Positions 36,140 through 48,479 of a stretch of 64,000 nucleotides of DNA are shown piece by piece. The stretch is from the NCBI GenBank assembly GCA_951230915.1, contig OX579638.1, positions 6,900,696 through 6,964,695 of the forward strand, read 5' to 3'. The translations under genes were made by a program, and so were the position numbers. Under the pieces are notes generated by a model. The model was given only the letters and a program-made list of their open reading frames with translations, ran no database searches and was not told where the DNA came from. This stretch comes from Antitrichia curtipendula (Eukaryota > Streptophyta > Bryopsida > Hypnales > Leucodontaceae). The first letter of the stretch is position 1; each line of letters starts with the position of its first letter.

Positions 36140-36897
36140 TAAGGTAAACCAGCCTGAGGGCCTCCTTACATGTATCGATGGGTAGGAGGAGTCAATAGGG
36201 TCAAAATATAGAAATCACTTTTATGCTCCTTCTATAGTGTCTAATGCATTGATATCAGTGAACTCTCTCTCCTACTTCCACGCTTGCCGATCATCGGTGG
36301 CACTGTTATTGTTTATTAGTTGCTTTCTTTTTGTCCATTGGGCTCACATGTAAGTTGGCCCTAAGACAGGCAGAGTGGCTGGTTTGCCTTGTTGACATTT
36401 TTTAAATTTAAAACAAAAATAAAAACAAACAAAAAACAAAATACTTAAAAACAAACATGAAAAATGGAGATAACAATAAAATAAAAAAATTGTTTTTGAT
36501 AAAGTATAGGTTTTTTATGAAATTTTGAAGTGTATTGCCTAATTTGTCCAAAATAGTCTCTAGACTATCCCAAAACCACCAAAATTATTTCTATAGTGGT
36601 CATCTTACCACCTAAAGAAGCCACAATATTTCCTAATACGGTTGTGATGCAAAGGATTAAAACAATTAGTTCTTGTAATGAATTTACATTAGAAAGGTAG
36701 AAGTTCCTACAACAATCATTAATAATTCCATCACCAGCACCAGCATCCAAGGCATTGATTTTGGTCACCAACCAACCTAATGAAGTCATAATCTCATTTA
36801 TTAACAAAAGTTTGCCATGAGTTGATGTAAGATTGTAATGGGTGATTTTCTAAGTGTCTGCATTGGGCGGTTTGCTTGCCATGGGTTAGTTACCTTA
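36140..36897. mobile_element. Second TAAGGTAAACCAGCC element with a nested 204-bp MITE
   Basis: It starts TAAGGTAAACCAGCC and ends GGGTTAGTTACCTTA. From 36365 onward it is colinear with 34846-35353 (GGTTTGCCTTGTTGACAT, AGACTATCCCAAAACC, AATATTTCCTAATA). The break in homology after CAGCCT locates the nested insertion. Confidence 0.72.
36158..36361. mobile_element. 204-bp GGGCC MITE nested in the preceding element
   Basis: The ends are GGGCCTCCTTACATGT and ACATGTAAGTTGGCCC, inverted with few mismatches. They interrupt a sequence that is continuous in the sister copy (CAGCCTATGACAGG). TAA follows the right end and TGA precedes the left end. Confidence 0.65.
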
Positions 36898-39569
36898 TAT
36901 AACATGTTTTTGATAATGTTGAGCATTTTAGTTTATGTTTGATTGAAACAATGGTGGGAAGGAAACAATTTTCTCTAGTCAAGGAATATAAATGATGAAG
37001 ATTGCACTATTTTTTGCTAAATTTTCATCAAGGTTGGAATTAGTAGAAACTAAGAAATTGTGGATTATAGTTTGATTTGTTCACAATGTACATATGAACC
37101 CATTTCCGGAAAACGCAAAACTAAAAATTGTTATGAGCAACTTCATTAGGTGTCAAAGTGTTATTCATCACACTAGTGAACTTGTTTAAACCACATCATA
37201 ATTGTTCCTTTCATTCATGAATATAGGTCACCCTATCTTTGCGCAAATGGTATCTTGGTTACAAACATGGCATATACCTTATCCAAGAACTCAAGTATGA
37301 CATTTGAGTCCCAAAGTGTTTGATGGATGATTTTCAAGATTCCACATAGTTTTCAATTTTTAACCTTGGAATTGAAGGACATGCTTATAATCACTCATTC
37401 CAAGTCTCACCGTCCATATGTGGATTAAATATCTTTTTATCTAAAAAAGTCAATAATATCATAATGAGGGAATTTGCAATACTATTCACTCAAAATGTAT
37501 TCAAGCAATTTTTTTTAAAAGTCAATGAAAATACATTTTTTTCCATCTTGTGGTTTTAGGTGAAGTCATCTAAATGGATATTTATTATATACAACAATGT
37601 TGTAGGATTGAAGGACAATTTTTGACAAAGTAACTCAATGATAGGTGTAGATTATTTAATTGATATATTTATTTTTGAAGGTTTATAGTATTTCAAGTTG
37701 ATTTTAGTTAACCTCATTACCAATTGGAAACAATAAAAGTGATTTTAATATCTATTTGGAAGCTAGTAATGTCTTTTGAAATCCAAATGGATAGATTTAC
37801 TTGTTGTAAAAGAATATCAATTTAGAAATCTTATAATGAGCATCTTCTCCCTTTTGAAAAACCTATAGCTAAAGTAGCATACACACCCAATCCTAAGTTG
37901 GTTGTTTTGTTTTCAATGTTATGTAATTTCTTAGTCTTAATGCAAATTGGATTTATGTCTAAATTGTATGAGTGTGAGAGTGGATTATGTGCTTTTTGTG
38001 TTTGCATTTGAATTTTATGCTAGTGGTGATTGTTGTTTGACTAAATGTAATTGGAACCATTGCTTTGATGACGGATTGACTTGTGTCTACCCTACTTGGT
38101 TGTTGTATGTGAATTTTATTTTGGAAAATAGAAAGATGTTTTAACACAAATTGGAATACATGTATTAGTGTGAAGGATATTTTTGTAATGTAATTAGGAT
38201 GTTATAAATGAAAGAAAAATAATGTTGTACTAAATTGTTTACCTATTGGTTGCAAGGCATTGATTCTAGGGGGATGCCATAGAATTTACCAATAGGAAGT
38301 GAGTGATTGATGTGAAGTAAATGTAAAGATTTTAATTAATAAACTTTGTGGATTTTTTAGATCTTATTTGGTATAAATTGTGACAAATAAACAAATCATT
38401 TTTCATTGATAAATCTCCCTTGTATTCAAATCTAACGATACTACAAGTTTTCCTTCATTAGTAAAATCCTTAGACTACATTTGGCATTTTTGCTAGGGAG
38501 ACATATGAATGGGAAGTTTAAAGTTTATAGCAAATAGATTCTGTTTCAAAGTTGTAATAATATTAATATTTAAAAAAATAAACGTGGTAAATGATTGTCA
38601 TAAACGCACAATAGTAGGCTAAAATAATGGAACCTTTGATTTGATGCAAAATCTGTCTTGTTTTTATATGCAAATTGACCAAAAAAACCCTTAAATTTGA
38701 AGTAGCCTTATGTGTAACAAACATTTGATGTCCACCAAACATCATGCTTATAGTGATGGCTTCTAAAGAGATTAGGCAAAAAATAAAATCTCACTTGATC
38801 CTATGCCTCAACTTTATAAAAAAATAAAAAAATGATTTCCTTCCTTCCAAAATGGAAAGCTAAAGTACTATCAAAATTATAAACAAAAACAAGAACTATT
38901 TTTTCTAAAACATCCCAAGTGTATGCATTAATCTAATTTTATCTATTATTGCAAAGATCAAGTCCTAAATTGTGATAGAGCTAACGGCACTATTTGTCTC
39001 CATGTCATTTTTGAGTTTCTTAAAAATGAGAGGTATTGAATTAGCCTAAGATACATACAAGTGAAATGCAAATACAAAATACATTGCAACATGCATAGGG
39101 CCTTTTTTGACAATCAAATCATCAATAATTTCCATCTTTCCATGATAGGATTATCAAGTGTCATTTTGCCTAAAATATATAATTCTCCTTTCATTCTAAG
39201 TATAGGAAGACTTTAAAAGGATATAGATTAACTCATAAAAAAGTATTATAGAAGTTGTTTGAAGGGTTTAAAAAATGCTCTAAGATGCTCTAGACCTCAC
39301 ATGTGCCCATTTCCAAAACCACACAATATAATGTAAAATTAGTGAAGTGCAATGGGTGCATTTAGTCTACAAATGTGTGTTATTAGTTCCATAAGGAGAA
39401 TGACTAACATACCAACAGTTTTCAAGAATGCTGACACTTTTTTTGTTATTTCTGTAGGTATGGATGCGTGCAGCATATAGTGATGAAGCTGCTATTAATA
39501 TTGACTTTGGTTCCCAGTAACAATTATAGTATCAAAATTGATCCAATTCCATCTATACTTTAAGTTACA
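36898..39569. other. Long AT-rich non-coding stretch
   Basis: In 2.7 kb I find no gene, splice-consistent exon series or clear terminal repeats. The short frames near 37947-38147 are open on both strands and look like chance. Confidence 0.5.
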
Positions 39570-39790
39570 ATGTTTGATTTGTTTTGTTTGTATGTTTATT
39601 ATGGTGAGATCTCTAGAATTGTGCGTCCCCTAGTCATGTTCTTGGTACTATTGAAAAACTCTCGGTGAACAAGGATGCATACACTTTGTTTTGTGGCATT
39701 TGGACCTATAATGTGAAAATTATGGATTTTTTAAATTTCTATGAATTAGTAAATTAGAAAATTATTTTTACATTTATTTTGGTTGGGACA
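39570..39790 (+). repeat. Copy of the 14.2-kb complex repeat
   Basis: The same block order appears (GTTTTGTTTGTATG, GAGATCTCTAGAATTG, TTCTTGGTACTATTGAAAAA, TTTGTGGCATTTGGACC). It contains one unit only. Confidence 0.6.
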
Positions 39791-39850
39791 ACAACACTGG
39801 ACGCATTAGTCCATCCATTAAGTTAAGCTATTTGTTTGTGTGCCCTATGC

Positions 39851-40134
39851 CTTAAATTGCACGCTTCCTAAAATCGCATAGGCTAGATTCTTGCCTAAAA
39901 TGTACTTCCACTATTCATGAGAGTCTATGGTTGGTTACCTTAAAAATCCTATTTTCAATACTTTGAAAATTTGTAGTTTATTCATATGGTATCCACAAAA
40001 TGTATTTTTAAAGAATCTAGAACCCCTTTGGGCTTCCAACAAGATTCTACCAAAAGTTTTTCAATATTATAATGGAAATCATATTGAATTGCTTATTTAT
40101 GCAATTTTAGGTGTAATTACCTTAATACTATCTA
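39851..40134. repeat. Inverted relative of the 31.66-kb MITE
   Basis: It contains ATTGCACGCTTCCTAAAATC at the left and ATTTTAGGTGTAATTACCTT at the right. The middle (AAAATGTACTTCCACTATTC, ATGAGAGTCTATGGTTGG) matches the reverse of 31840-31900 and also 27640-27780. Confidence 0.5.
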
Positions 40135-40181
40135 GGCCTTAGGTTATGAAAAAAAATGTAGTATTTTTGTTTGGCCCCTTC

Positions 40182-41640
40182 TTAACCCTCTATTGCCTAA
40201 GGCATGTTTGAGTTCAAAAACAACATTGCTTTTGAAGTGTTATAGATTCAAATTTCACTTAGTTATAGAGATTTCACTTGTACAATCTTGTAGTGTATGT
40301 ATTGTAGATTACTTGAATCAAATTTGGAGTCATTTGGCTATGTAGATTGCAAGATTATAATGTTTTAGTGTTGAAAAAGGATGCTGAAATTTTCCTAAAA
40401 ACACATTTAGAGGTGAAATTTGATTTCTAAACCTAATCAAATGAAAAAAATTTAAACTATAAAGTAATTCAAAACAAGCATCCAAACACATTGGTGAAAG
40501 ATAATATCATTAAATTGACTCAATGTGTCTACAAAATGACTTTCAAATGTCAAAAAAAGTTGCAAAAAACACATCTAAGGTTAAACCTCCTTTTACTAAA
40601 ATGATTCTCAGTCACTCATAACTTCTTTGATTGATATAAATTTTTTGACACACAAACAAGACTAGTATGAGCAACTTTTTCAAAAAAAAAAAATTGGAAA
40701 CTGACACTGAATTAAAAAAAAACAAGCCACTGTAATCCAAAAATGTTGGGATTTTGAACTTTGAATTGCTCCCAAACATTCAAAACAACTTGGATTGACA
40801 TGAAATTTTTATCACAATAACTAGACTTCAAGGGAAATACAATCCAACAAATTTTATTGAAAACAAACATTGGATGAAGGAGATATAAGCCCTCAAAGTT
40901 GCAGCCTTCAAATGCACTTTGGTGAACTTAAATTGAACTTGTAAACTTTGATTGACTTCCAATAAATAAATAAATAAATCTCTAATTGATCTGAAAAATT
41001 CACCACATTAAGGGCCACTTCACACTATGGTCAAAGGTTGAGAGACCATGGGTTTCCACCAATCAAATTTCAAGAAACCAAAAGTTTGGCCTCTCGACCC
41101 TTCACACTAGAAGGCACAAGTCCAAAGGCCATCACCCTCCAACTACCTACGTGGCAATAAGTTGCCTACATGGCGACGGACTCTCAAAGGAAGTTTGGGT
41201 CGAGTAGAAATGGAGACCCAAACTATAGCCGAGAGTCCGTCAACTTATGACAAGATTTCAACCGTTAGATTAGTAGGTGGGAGTTCATTGCTAAGAATTT
41301 GGACTTTGGGCTTGGCCTTTGGAGGCTTTACACTTTAGCCGTCCAAGTTGAGAGGTTGTGGGAGTTCATTGCCAAGGGTTTGGACTTTGGACTTGGCCTT
41401 TGGAGGCTTCACACTACGGCCGGTCGAAGGCTCCAATTATTATATTTTATTGCCTATTTATTGCTCATTTCTTTGGACTCTCAACAAAGTTTGGCCACTC
41501 AATCCCACGGCCTCTTGACTTGGTCAACCATAGTGTGAAGCGGCCCTAACTAAAAGAAAGATGCAAAAGTTACAACACTTTAAAATGGACTTGAAACTAT
41601 GTGAGGACTCTTTTGATCCCCTTAGGCAATGAAGGGTTAA
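40182..41640. mobile_element. TTAA-flanked element N, 1459 bp with a nested MITE
   Basis: The left end is TTAACCCTCTATTGCCTAAG and the right end is CTTAGGCAATGAAGGGTTAA, inverted over 20 bases with one mismatch and TTAA on both sides. The left interior keeps a trace of the family core (TAGATTGCAAGATTATAATG). Without the nested 535 bp it measures about 920 bp. It is non-coding. Confidence 0.75.
41012..41546. mobile_element. 535-bp TAA-flanked MITE nested in element N
   Basis: The ends are GGGCCACTTCACACTATGGT and CCATAGTGTGAAGCGGCCC, nearly perfect inverted repeats. TAA lies on both sides (41009-41011 and 41547-41549). The interior holds a tandem duplication of about 82 bp (TGGGAGTTCATTG...CTTGGCCTTTGGAGGCTT at 41278-41440). 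It is related to 17987-18321. Confidence 0.78.
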
Positions 41641-41806
41641 GCAAACTTGTTGGCATAAATTTTTAGAAGGTGCCTAACCAGAGTATTAGTTAGCAATAGT
41701 CTTATAGACGTTGAAATGTCTCATCAGAGTGTATATTTAATTAGCGAAGAAGAGATCCAATTCAACAGGAATGTCAACCTTAAGATTTTGGCGGTTCATT
41801 GCCCAA

Positions 41807-42379
41807 TTAACCTTCAAAGGACCAAGGCACATTTGGGGCATAATGTTTCTTTAAATTCCACTTTTTTAGGCAGTGAGAAAAAAATGAAATAAAGAGGGTT
41901 TTTTCAAAGTTCATCCTTACAAATTTGTACTAGATTACTATAGGAATGTTTGGAAAAAATTTCAGAAATTTTAGTAATACATATTGAAAGATTATAACGT
42001 TTGAAGTTAAAAGAAAAAGGTTTTATGATCTTATCCGACATGGCCAACAAACTTTAACTCTTTCTAAAGTGGGAATTTTACACTATATATGGTTTTTTTT
42101 ACATATGCATCTTGTATCATGTAAGTTACATACCTACCAAATTTCAAAATTATTGGAAGAGTTTTGCACATTCTACCTAGGCTGCCCCAAAGTTCAAGGC
42201 GACATAATTTTTTATCTGAACATCCAATTGGAAAAAAAAAAATATATTACCACTAAGGGTATACATGTTTACACCTTGTGTCAAAATTTTAAGAACATCC
42301 ATTAAAAAATGACTTCATATGCACCTACCCAAAGATCACATGCTTATGTTCAATGGTCATTTGGTCCTTTAAGGATTAA
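41807..42379. mobile_element. TTAA-flanked element K, 573 bp
   Basis: It starts TTAACCTTCAAAGGACCAA and ends TTGGTCCTTTAAGGATTAA. The core trace ATTGAAAGATTATAACGTTTG is present. The 78-codon frame at 42069-42305 is not convincing. Non-coding. Confidence 0.7.
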
Positions 42380-43529
42380 GTACTAATGTCTTAAGAGACA
42401 CCAAATCTATTCAAACCTCTCCATTTCTACTATGGGTTGGAGGGTCGGAATCATTGAGCCATTTTTTGAAAAAGAAATGTCTTAAAAATAATAAAAAATA
42501 AAGCCATGTTTATGAGAGCAAATACCTCATTGGTATAATGGTATCTATCTACATTCATTATGTTAATATTCATTTTCTTCCTATGAGATGAAATAAAAGT
42601 AAAAAATGATTAGAGAGTAATTCTAGCCATTTAAACTTGATTATAAAATCTAGGAAAAGTGAAAGAGAAAGTAATATAAAAAATGAAAACAAAAACAACA
42701 CTTTTCTAGCACATCCTTATATCAAGGGACAAATTTGATACGTGCATTTCATACTGATTTATTCCCAAGTTTACTTTGAGTTAGGATTTTGAAGTTTTGA
42801 AGTTATCAAATCTAATCCAAGTTATGCTTTTAAAAAATGCTAATATCAACATTGATAGTATTTATTGTCATATTGAAGTGCGTATAGTATAGGATATTCA
42901 CCTTCTAATGCATTAGAGAAGTTGGATCATCTCCCCATGTATATTAGAAGTCAATCAATCAAGTCAATCTTACCAATCTATTGTACAAGAAAGTACAAGA
43001 ATCAAAAGACAAAACATTGTTGGTTCTTTTTAGACCAAACAAAAAACATAGCCCTATATAACTTTAACTATTTGTATAACTTGCAATAGTTATAGCTTGG
43101 TAAAATTTTATGTCGTAAAACTAATTTCTATTACAAAGAATAAAGAGGGAGTCAATCTTAGGCTTTTAGTAGAGAACAAGCTCTTTCCAAAATATTTGGA
43201 TTCTTCATATAGTAGTGGAGCTCATGTAAGCCCATCTCTAAAACAAAACAAAACAATGAGATGTTAGTGAGGTTACATTAAGTGCTTATAATCCACCATG
43301 CTTGTTATTGCCTCCATAAGAACAATCAAAACATTAAAAAAAAAGATACAAATACTAAAGGATCATTAGGACTATAAAGTGAATTTATACAAAAGTAGTG
43401 TTTGTGACCCTTGACAAAACTATGTCTCAAGATGGATCAAAAACTCTCAAGAGCTTATACATGCCCTAGTTTGCTCAAGTAATAGCAATAATATTGTGGT
43501 AATAATACTTAACAATTTGCAACAATAAA

Positions 43530-43668
43530 GTAACCTTTAAAGGACATTGAGGCCAAAAAGCGCCTAATAGAGATTTGGCAAGAGATTTGGTTGTTCACTT
43601 ATTTGTCCAATAATCCAAGCATTTTGGTGATTGTCTTGGTCATAGAGGTGGCATCCTTTAAGGATTAA
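43530..43668. mobile_element. 139-bp minimal TTAA-type MITE
   Basis: It starts GTAACCTTTAAAGGAC and ends GCATCCTTTAAGGATTAA. The left TTAA has decayed to GTAA. It may be an internal-deletion derivative of the K type. Confidence 0.45.
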
Positions 43669-43757
43669 CAAACCTTTTGCTACATTTAAGGAATAGTATT
43701 TAAATGAATAGTATTTAAATAATGTAGTATGCATCCATGCTCTACATACCAGACATA

Positions 43758-44101
43758 TAAGGTAGGAGGTCCAAAAAATGCCCATTTAAGAGTTGAAATT
43801 TTAAATTATGGGGAAGTAAAATTTCTTAAAATATTTTTCAGTAGATTTTCCTTGAAAGACAAGTAGAATTGATATCTAACCCAAGTCATTTCGTAGTTTT
43901 TGGAGCTTTGTGGAATTAGTTATGAAATTTTGAAGTTGAAATGGCATAGGGCTCTAAAATCGATCACTTTCTAAAATGTACATTGTTTGTATACTGGTGA
44001 AGGCTACAAAAAAAACCCATATACAAATAGTTTACATTTGAAGAGTTGGGAAATTTTAGAGCCTATGTGCTTTTAGAACCTCCTACCTTAAGGTAAGTTA
44101 C
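43758..44101. mobile_element. 344-bp TAAGGT-family element
   Basis: The ends are TAAGGTAGGAGGTCC and GAACCTCCTACCTTA. An inner imperfect palindrome (AAATGTACATTGTTTGTATA against TATACAAATAGTTTACATTT) lies at 43974-44040. It is non-coding. Confidence 0.65.
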
Positions 44102-45538
44102 TAATATCATTTGCAGCAGTTTAAAGGTGCTTTCAACAAGCAAATATACAACTTGAGTTACACTACCTAAAGCCAGTTACAATATCCACTAGTATACAAA
44201 CAAAAAATCCAATTGCATGGTTCTTAGTTAACTCCTTTAGGATGTTAAGACTAGGAATGGCCTACAATGGCTTGTATTCTTTTAACAATCCTTGTATGTA
44301 GGACTTTATTTCTCACATAGTTTTGTTGCAAAAAATTCTATGAAAAGCAAAGGTGCACTCTTAGGCAGTCTCACCAAAAAAATCATTTGTTGAAAAAATC
44401 ATTTTTCTATATGCAAATGGCCTTGGTATTTAGAAGTCACAATAGTATCTACATTTTGTGAGCAATGCCTGCATCCTTTAGAAGTTAAATCATCTTCAAT
44501 CTCGGTTTGGTGATTGTCCTCTGCAATGGTACACGCCGTGCCATTTTATGTCTACTTTTTTTTTGCTATTTCACTTCCTAGTGTGCGTGCTTCAACCTTG
44601 TTACATTACTTAGAATCCTAAACACAATGATAGAATTGGCGATAGTAGGGAACTATTGACAAAGTGGTGGGATTAGCTCCAACAATTGCTTAGATTTAAT
44701 TCAAGTAGTATTATTCAAATCTCAAATTGAGATTTCAAAACCAGTTGAAGAAATATAAACCAAAAATTCATTCTAAGCTTTCTTGATTAAAGATTGTGCA
44801 TTTTAGGCAAGAATGTATAGGGTCAATTTAGAAATAGGATATAATTAGGTGCAAATCACCTTAGTTTGTTTCAATTTAACTTAGTTGTGTTTACCAACTA
44901 GTATAAGGTTGAATAGTCCATTGTTGTCACTTTGGTCATTTGCTCATACTCAGGTTTATTGAAACAATTTGTTTTCAGTGGTAGAATGGAAAATTGAAAA
45001 GTATTTAATAAAATAAAATCCACTCAATATCAATAATAAAAGATGTGTCAAAGTAAAGGTGATCCAAGCAAAAACATGTAGATTTCTATTATGGACAATA
45101 AAATATGAGCTTGAAATTCTTGTCCTTTTCAATTATATTTTGACTCAATTGCTCGCTCAATTGAGTCTTTTTATCACTATAGTGATTATCAAAAAAATAT
45201 AATTTTTATAGTTATGATAACGATTGGAACCTTTGGCAATATATGAATGTAGGCTAATTCAAAACTGTCACTTTCTACTCAGTATGGACCTTTCATTTCC
45301 AAAGTGCCAATGTTTAGTATGCAATTGTATCACTTTACACTTTGGACTACATTAGGATGCAAAGATCCATGATGAAAACTTCTATGGAAAAGTAATAACA
45401 ATGAGTCATTTGCATTCAAGGACAACATTCATCAAGAGTCCATGCAATCAAAATTTGAGACTATATTAGATTCAAAATGGCCATTCTAAGGCCAAAAGGA
45501 AGATTTAATTCTCTCTTTATGTCATGCTTTATTATTTA

Positions 45539-45543
<5 letters not shown>
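44102..45543. other. AT-rich non-coding stretch
   Basis: No supported gene or transposon end was seen. Confidence 0.5.

Positions 45544-45578
<35 letters not shown>
45544..45578. repeat. (TA)n microsatellite
   Basis: About 17 TA units in a row. Confidence 0.95.
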
Positions 45579-45580
<2 letters not shown>

Positions 45581-46016
45581 TTATATTTTTTAATAGAATG
45601 GCTTTGATTCTTCCTAAAAAAGAATTTGGCCCAACTTCTCCATCAATGGAAAGAATGGATATCACATACATTTGCCCTTAAATTAATCTAAACTTCTATG
45701 TATGAGCTAATTGTAGAACATGTAAAACTACAAAAAATTGTAGACCACATTATATTATTTACTAAACCATAATTATTTGATGGAGGTAATTTTCTTCCTT
45801 AAATATTTTCAAAAGAATCTTGCATTTTCCTAAGAAAAATTTGGTCTCTATAATTTGATTCATAAGGGCAAAGAATAATAACTTCATCATCTATTTAATA
45901 ATATTGCATATTGAAAATCACTAGGATGTTTTATTTTATTCCAAATAGCATTGTCTTGTTGTAGCATACTCAAATAAAAAATGGAATATTAGGGACTACA
46001 TGGATAATAGTTAAGA

Positions 46017-46127
46017 AATGCACTTTGTAAAAAAGTCATATGCCACATAGAAACAAGGACTACATTATTCTTTGTTTCTATGTGGCATTGAGTATAGCAT
46101 ATGACTTTTCTGCTAAGTGCATTTAAA
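46017..46127. repeat. 111-bp hairpin-forming palindrome
   Basis: The left arm holds AAGTCATATG then CCACATAGAAACAA. The right arm holds TTTGTTTCTATGTGG and CATATGACTT with about 12 extra bases (TGAGTATAGC region) forming a bulge. The outer arms AATGCACTT / AAGTGCATT also pair. It could be a small MITE or a small-RNA-like hairpin. Confidence 0.65.
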
Positions 46128-46163
46128 AAAATGTTTTGGGGTTCTCTTAGAACTATATGAAAT

Positions 46164-47088
46164 ACCTAAGTCCCAAAGTCTTTTTTTCATCAAAAAATGC
46201 TAAAAATTGCCATTTCTATTTCAAAGAAAAATAAATTCGAACTTTTCGTTTTGCATATCAAATTATAGAAATGTGCTAAACTTGAATAAGAATGTGTGGA
46301 ATAAATTTCAGAAACTTTGCCCACATGGATCGCAATATATTCGCGTTTGAAGTGAGGAAATTTTTTTTTTTGCATCTTGAGTGACTAGATTATAAGGATT
46401 TGAATTTTCTTAGCTTAAAATTTTTGCACTAATAATATTGAATTAAAAATTATTATTTTAGAAAATTGAGTTGAATGACTAGAAATAAGAAATTCAAAAC
46501 AAAAGAAATTGGCTTTTAATCTTTAAAAAAATTATTAAACAAAAGCAATAACAAAATTTAAGAAAAAACTAAATTATTAATAGCTCTAAGATGGAATTAA
46601 AACCTTGATCTCAACAATGAGATTGTTCTAGGTAGAAACTAAACCTTGGGAAACTTTCTTTTTTTTAAATTGTGAAAATTAATTATAGAAATGAATCCAA
46701 CAAGTGTTTTCTTTCAAGAGGATATAAACTTTGATTTATTAAAAAACAAGATTGTCTAGAAGTTTCTCATCACTAGTTCAAATACAATGAATAAAATATC
46801 TCTCTCCATGTAAAATAAATCATATTCTATGAGAAACAAAAGATTTTTAAAAAAAAATTTGATTTTTAATTTTTTTTTTGGTATTGCCGAACAAAATCAA
46901 AGTTGTATTAAGGAAGACATAACTTTTGTTCTTAGACCCCGATTTAAATAAAAATCATATTTCATGAAAACCTATGCATATTTCTAGATTTCTTAAAAAA
47001 AAATTCAAAAAGTCATGACTAAAATTGAGACCATAAGAGCACAATCCACATGGTCCTCTATATGGACAATGAGACATTAGGGGATGAT
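46164..47088 (+). mobile_element. Decayed member of the TTAA family (J type)
   Basis: Termini are eroded (AAGTCCCAAAGTC at the left, ACATTAGGGGATGATTA at the right). Interior blocks match element J: AAAATTGCCATTTCTAT, GATCGCAATATATTCGCG, TGAGATTGTTCTAG. No coding region. Confidence 0.5.
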
Positions 47089-48293
47089 TATACATTCTAT
47101 GTGATATTTTAATAGGAAAGAATTCAAATATTTCTATACTTATTTCTATATTGAATTTTTTTTCTTTTAAAAAAATATAAAGTAGGCTCATTTCAACTCA
47201 AGGTGTTAATATTTAGAATTAAAAAAAACATTAGCATCATAATAATCACTATCAATAAATTTTGACTAATTTTTCATAAAAAATTACATTTATTCTAGTC
47301 CAAAGCAATTTAAAAAATATTATCGGCTTACACTTATTCTTCCTTTAATATTCTCAACCCCTAAGCACCTCAATGCTTCAAATCTGGCCTCTTTAAAAGA
47401 TTTATTTGTTTGACTATTATAATCTTTTAAATGGTATTGTCAACGGGCGTGCCTTTTTCTTTGGAGCTCTAGGCCTATCTCCACTACCAATTGGTACAAT
47501 CAATTTATGTGAATCTATTTCTAGGTGATAATTATTGCCCTCATTATTGCCTCTTTTGAGGTGATGGTATAAAACTATGTACAAATCCAATAGAAGGGTA
47601 GTCATGAAAGGATTTTTGTACATGTGGCATGTAGCCATTGGACAAAAATAATTTTCATTTCCTTAAGTTGAAATACTCAATCTCCAAATTTACTTTCTCT
47701 CCTTCTCAGTTCTTTTTTTTGCACAACAAATCCTAAATTACATTAAAAAATTCAATTATGCATTTTTTCATTTAACGTAAAAACTTTACATTCAATCCTA
47801 GACCCTAACCTCTTCAACATTTTTTTCTTCAATCTCATATTTCCCTCTTTTTTTTTGTCCCCTTAAGGCTCCAAAAATTGTTTGCCAATGATGAAAGAAA
47901 TGCATTTAGAAATATACAAATAAGTGAATTAGAAAGCATTAATTAGCAACGTAATTAACACAAACCACCAAATAATAATTATACAACTATCTTAAAATTT
48001 AAGCATTCAAAATCTAAAACACACTCTAATACTAAAATTCCTTACGTAAAATTCACAAGCATCCCATTCCACCACAATCCAAAGTATCAACACCCTCACA
48101 GATTGAGATACAAATTGCTAAATCCTAACTCTAACAATTCATCTCCAAACACTATACGTAGTGGTGCAAATTGGCTAACTAAACATTGCATTGCCAAATC
48201 CTATTCTACATGCATTAAGTCAATTGATTACTTTTGAAAATAGTATTTAAATGTCTGAATTTTAAGTAGAATATAAATCAATGTAGAAACAAA
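47089..48293. other. AT-rich non-coding stretch
   Basis: No supported gene. The 73-codon minus-strand frame at 47638-47417 has no recognisable content. Confidence 0.45.
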
Positions 48294-48330
48294 TACTCCC
48301 TCTGTACCATTAAAAACCTCTAAATCAAGC
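48293..48330 (+). repeat. Stowaway-like terminus
   Basis: TACTCCCTCTGTACCATT resembles the conserved CTCCCTCYGT end of plant Stowaway MITEs, preceded by TA. I did not find the opposite end, so this is a fragment or coincidence. Confidence 0.3.
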
Positions 48331-48479
48331 CATTTTTTTGTCCCACTAAAAAACTCCATTTCTTGATTTTGATTGTTGAGTAAGTGTTTGCCGTATTGAA
48401 CAACCTTGTGGGGGCAAGTGAAACAATCTAGAAGCGTTTGGACGTGCAATACAAAAGTTCTGTTTTTTTCCAACTAAAA

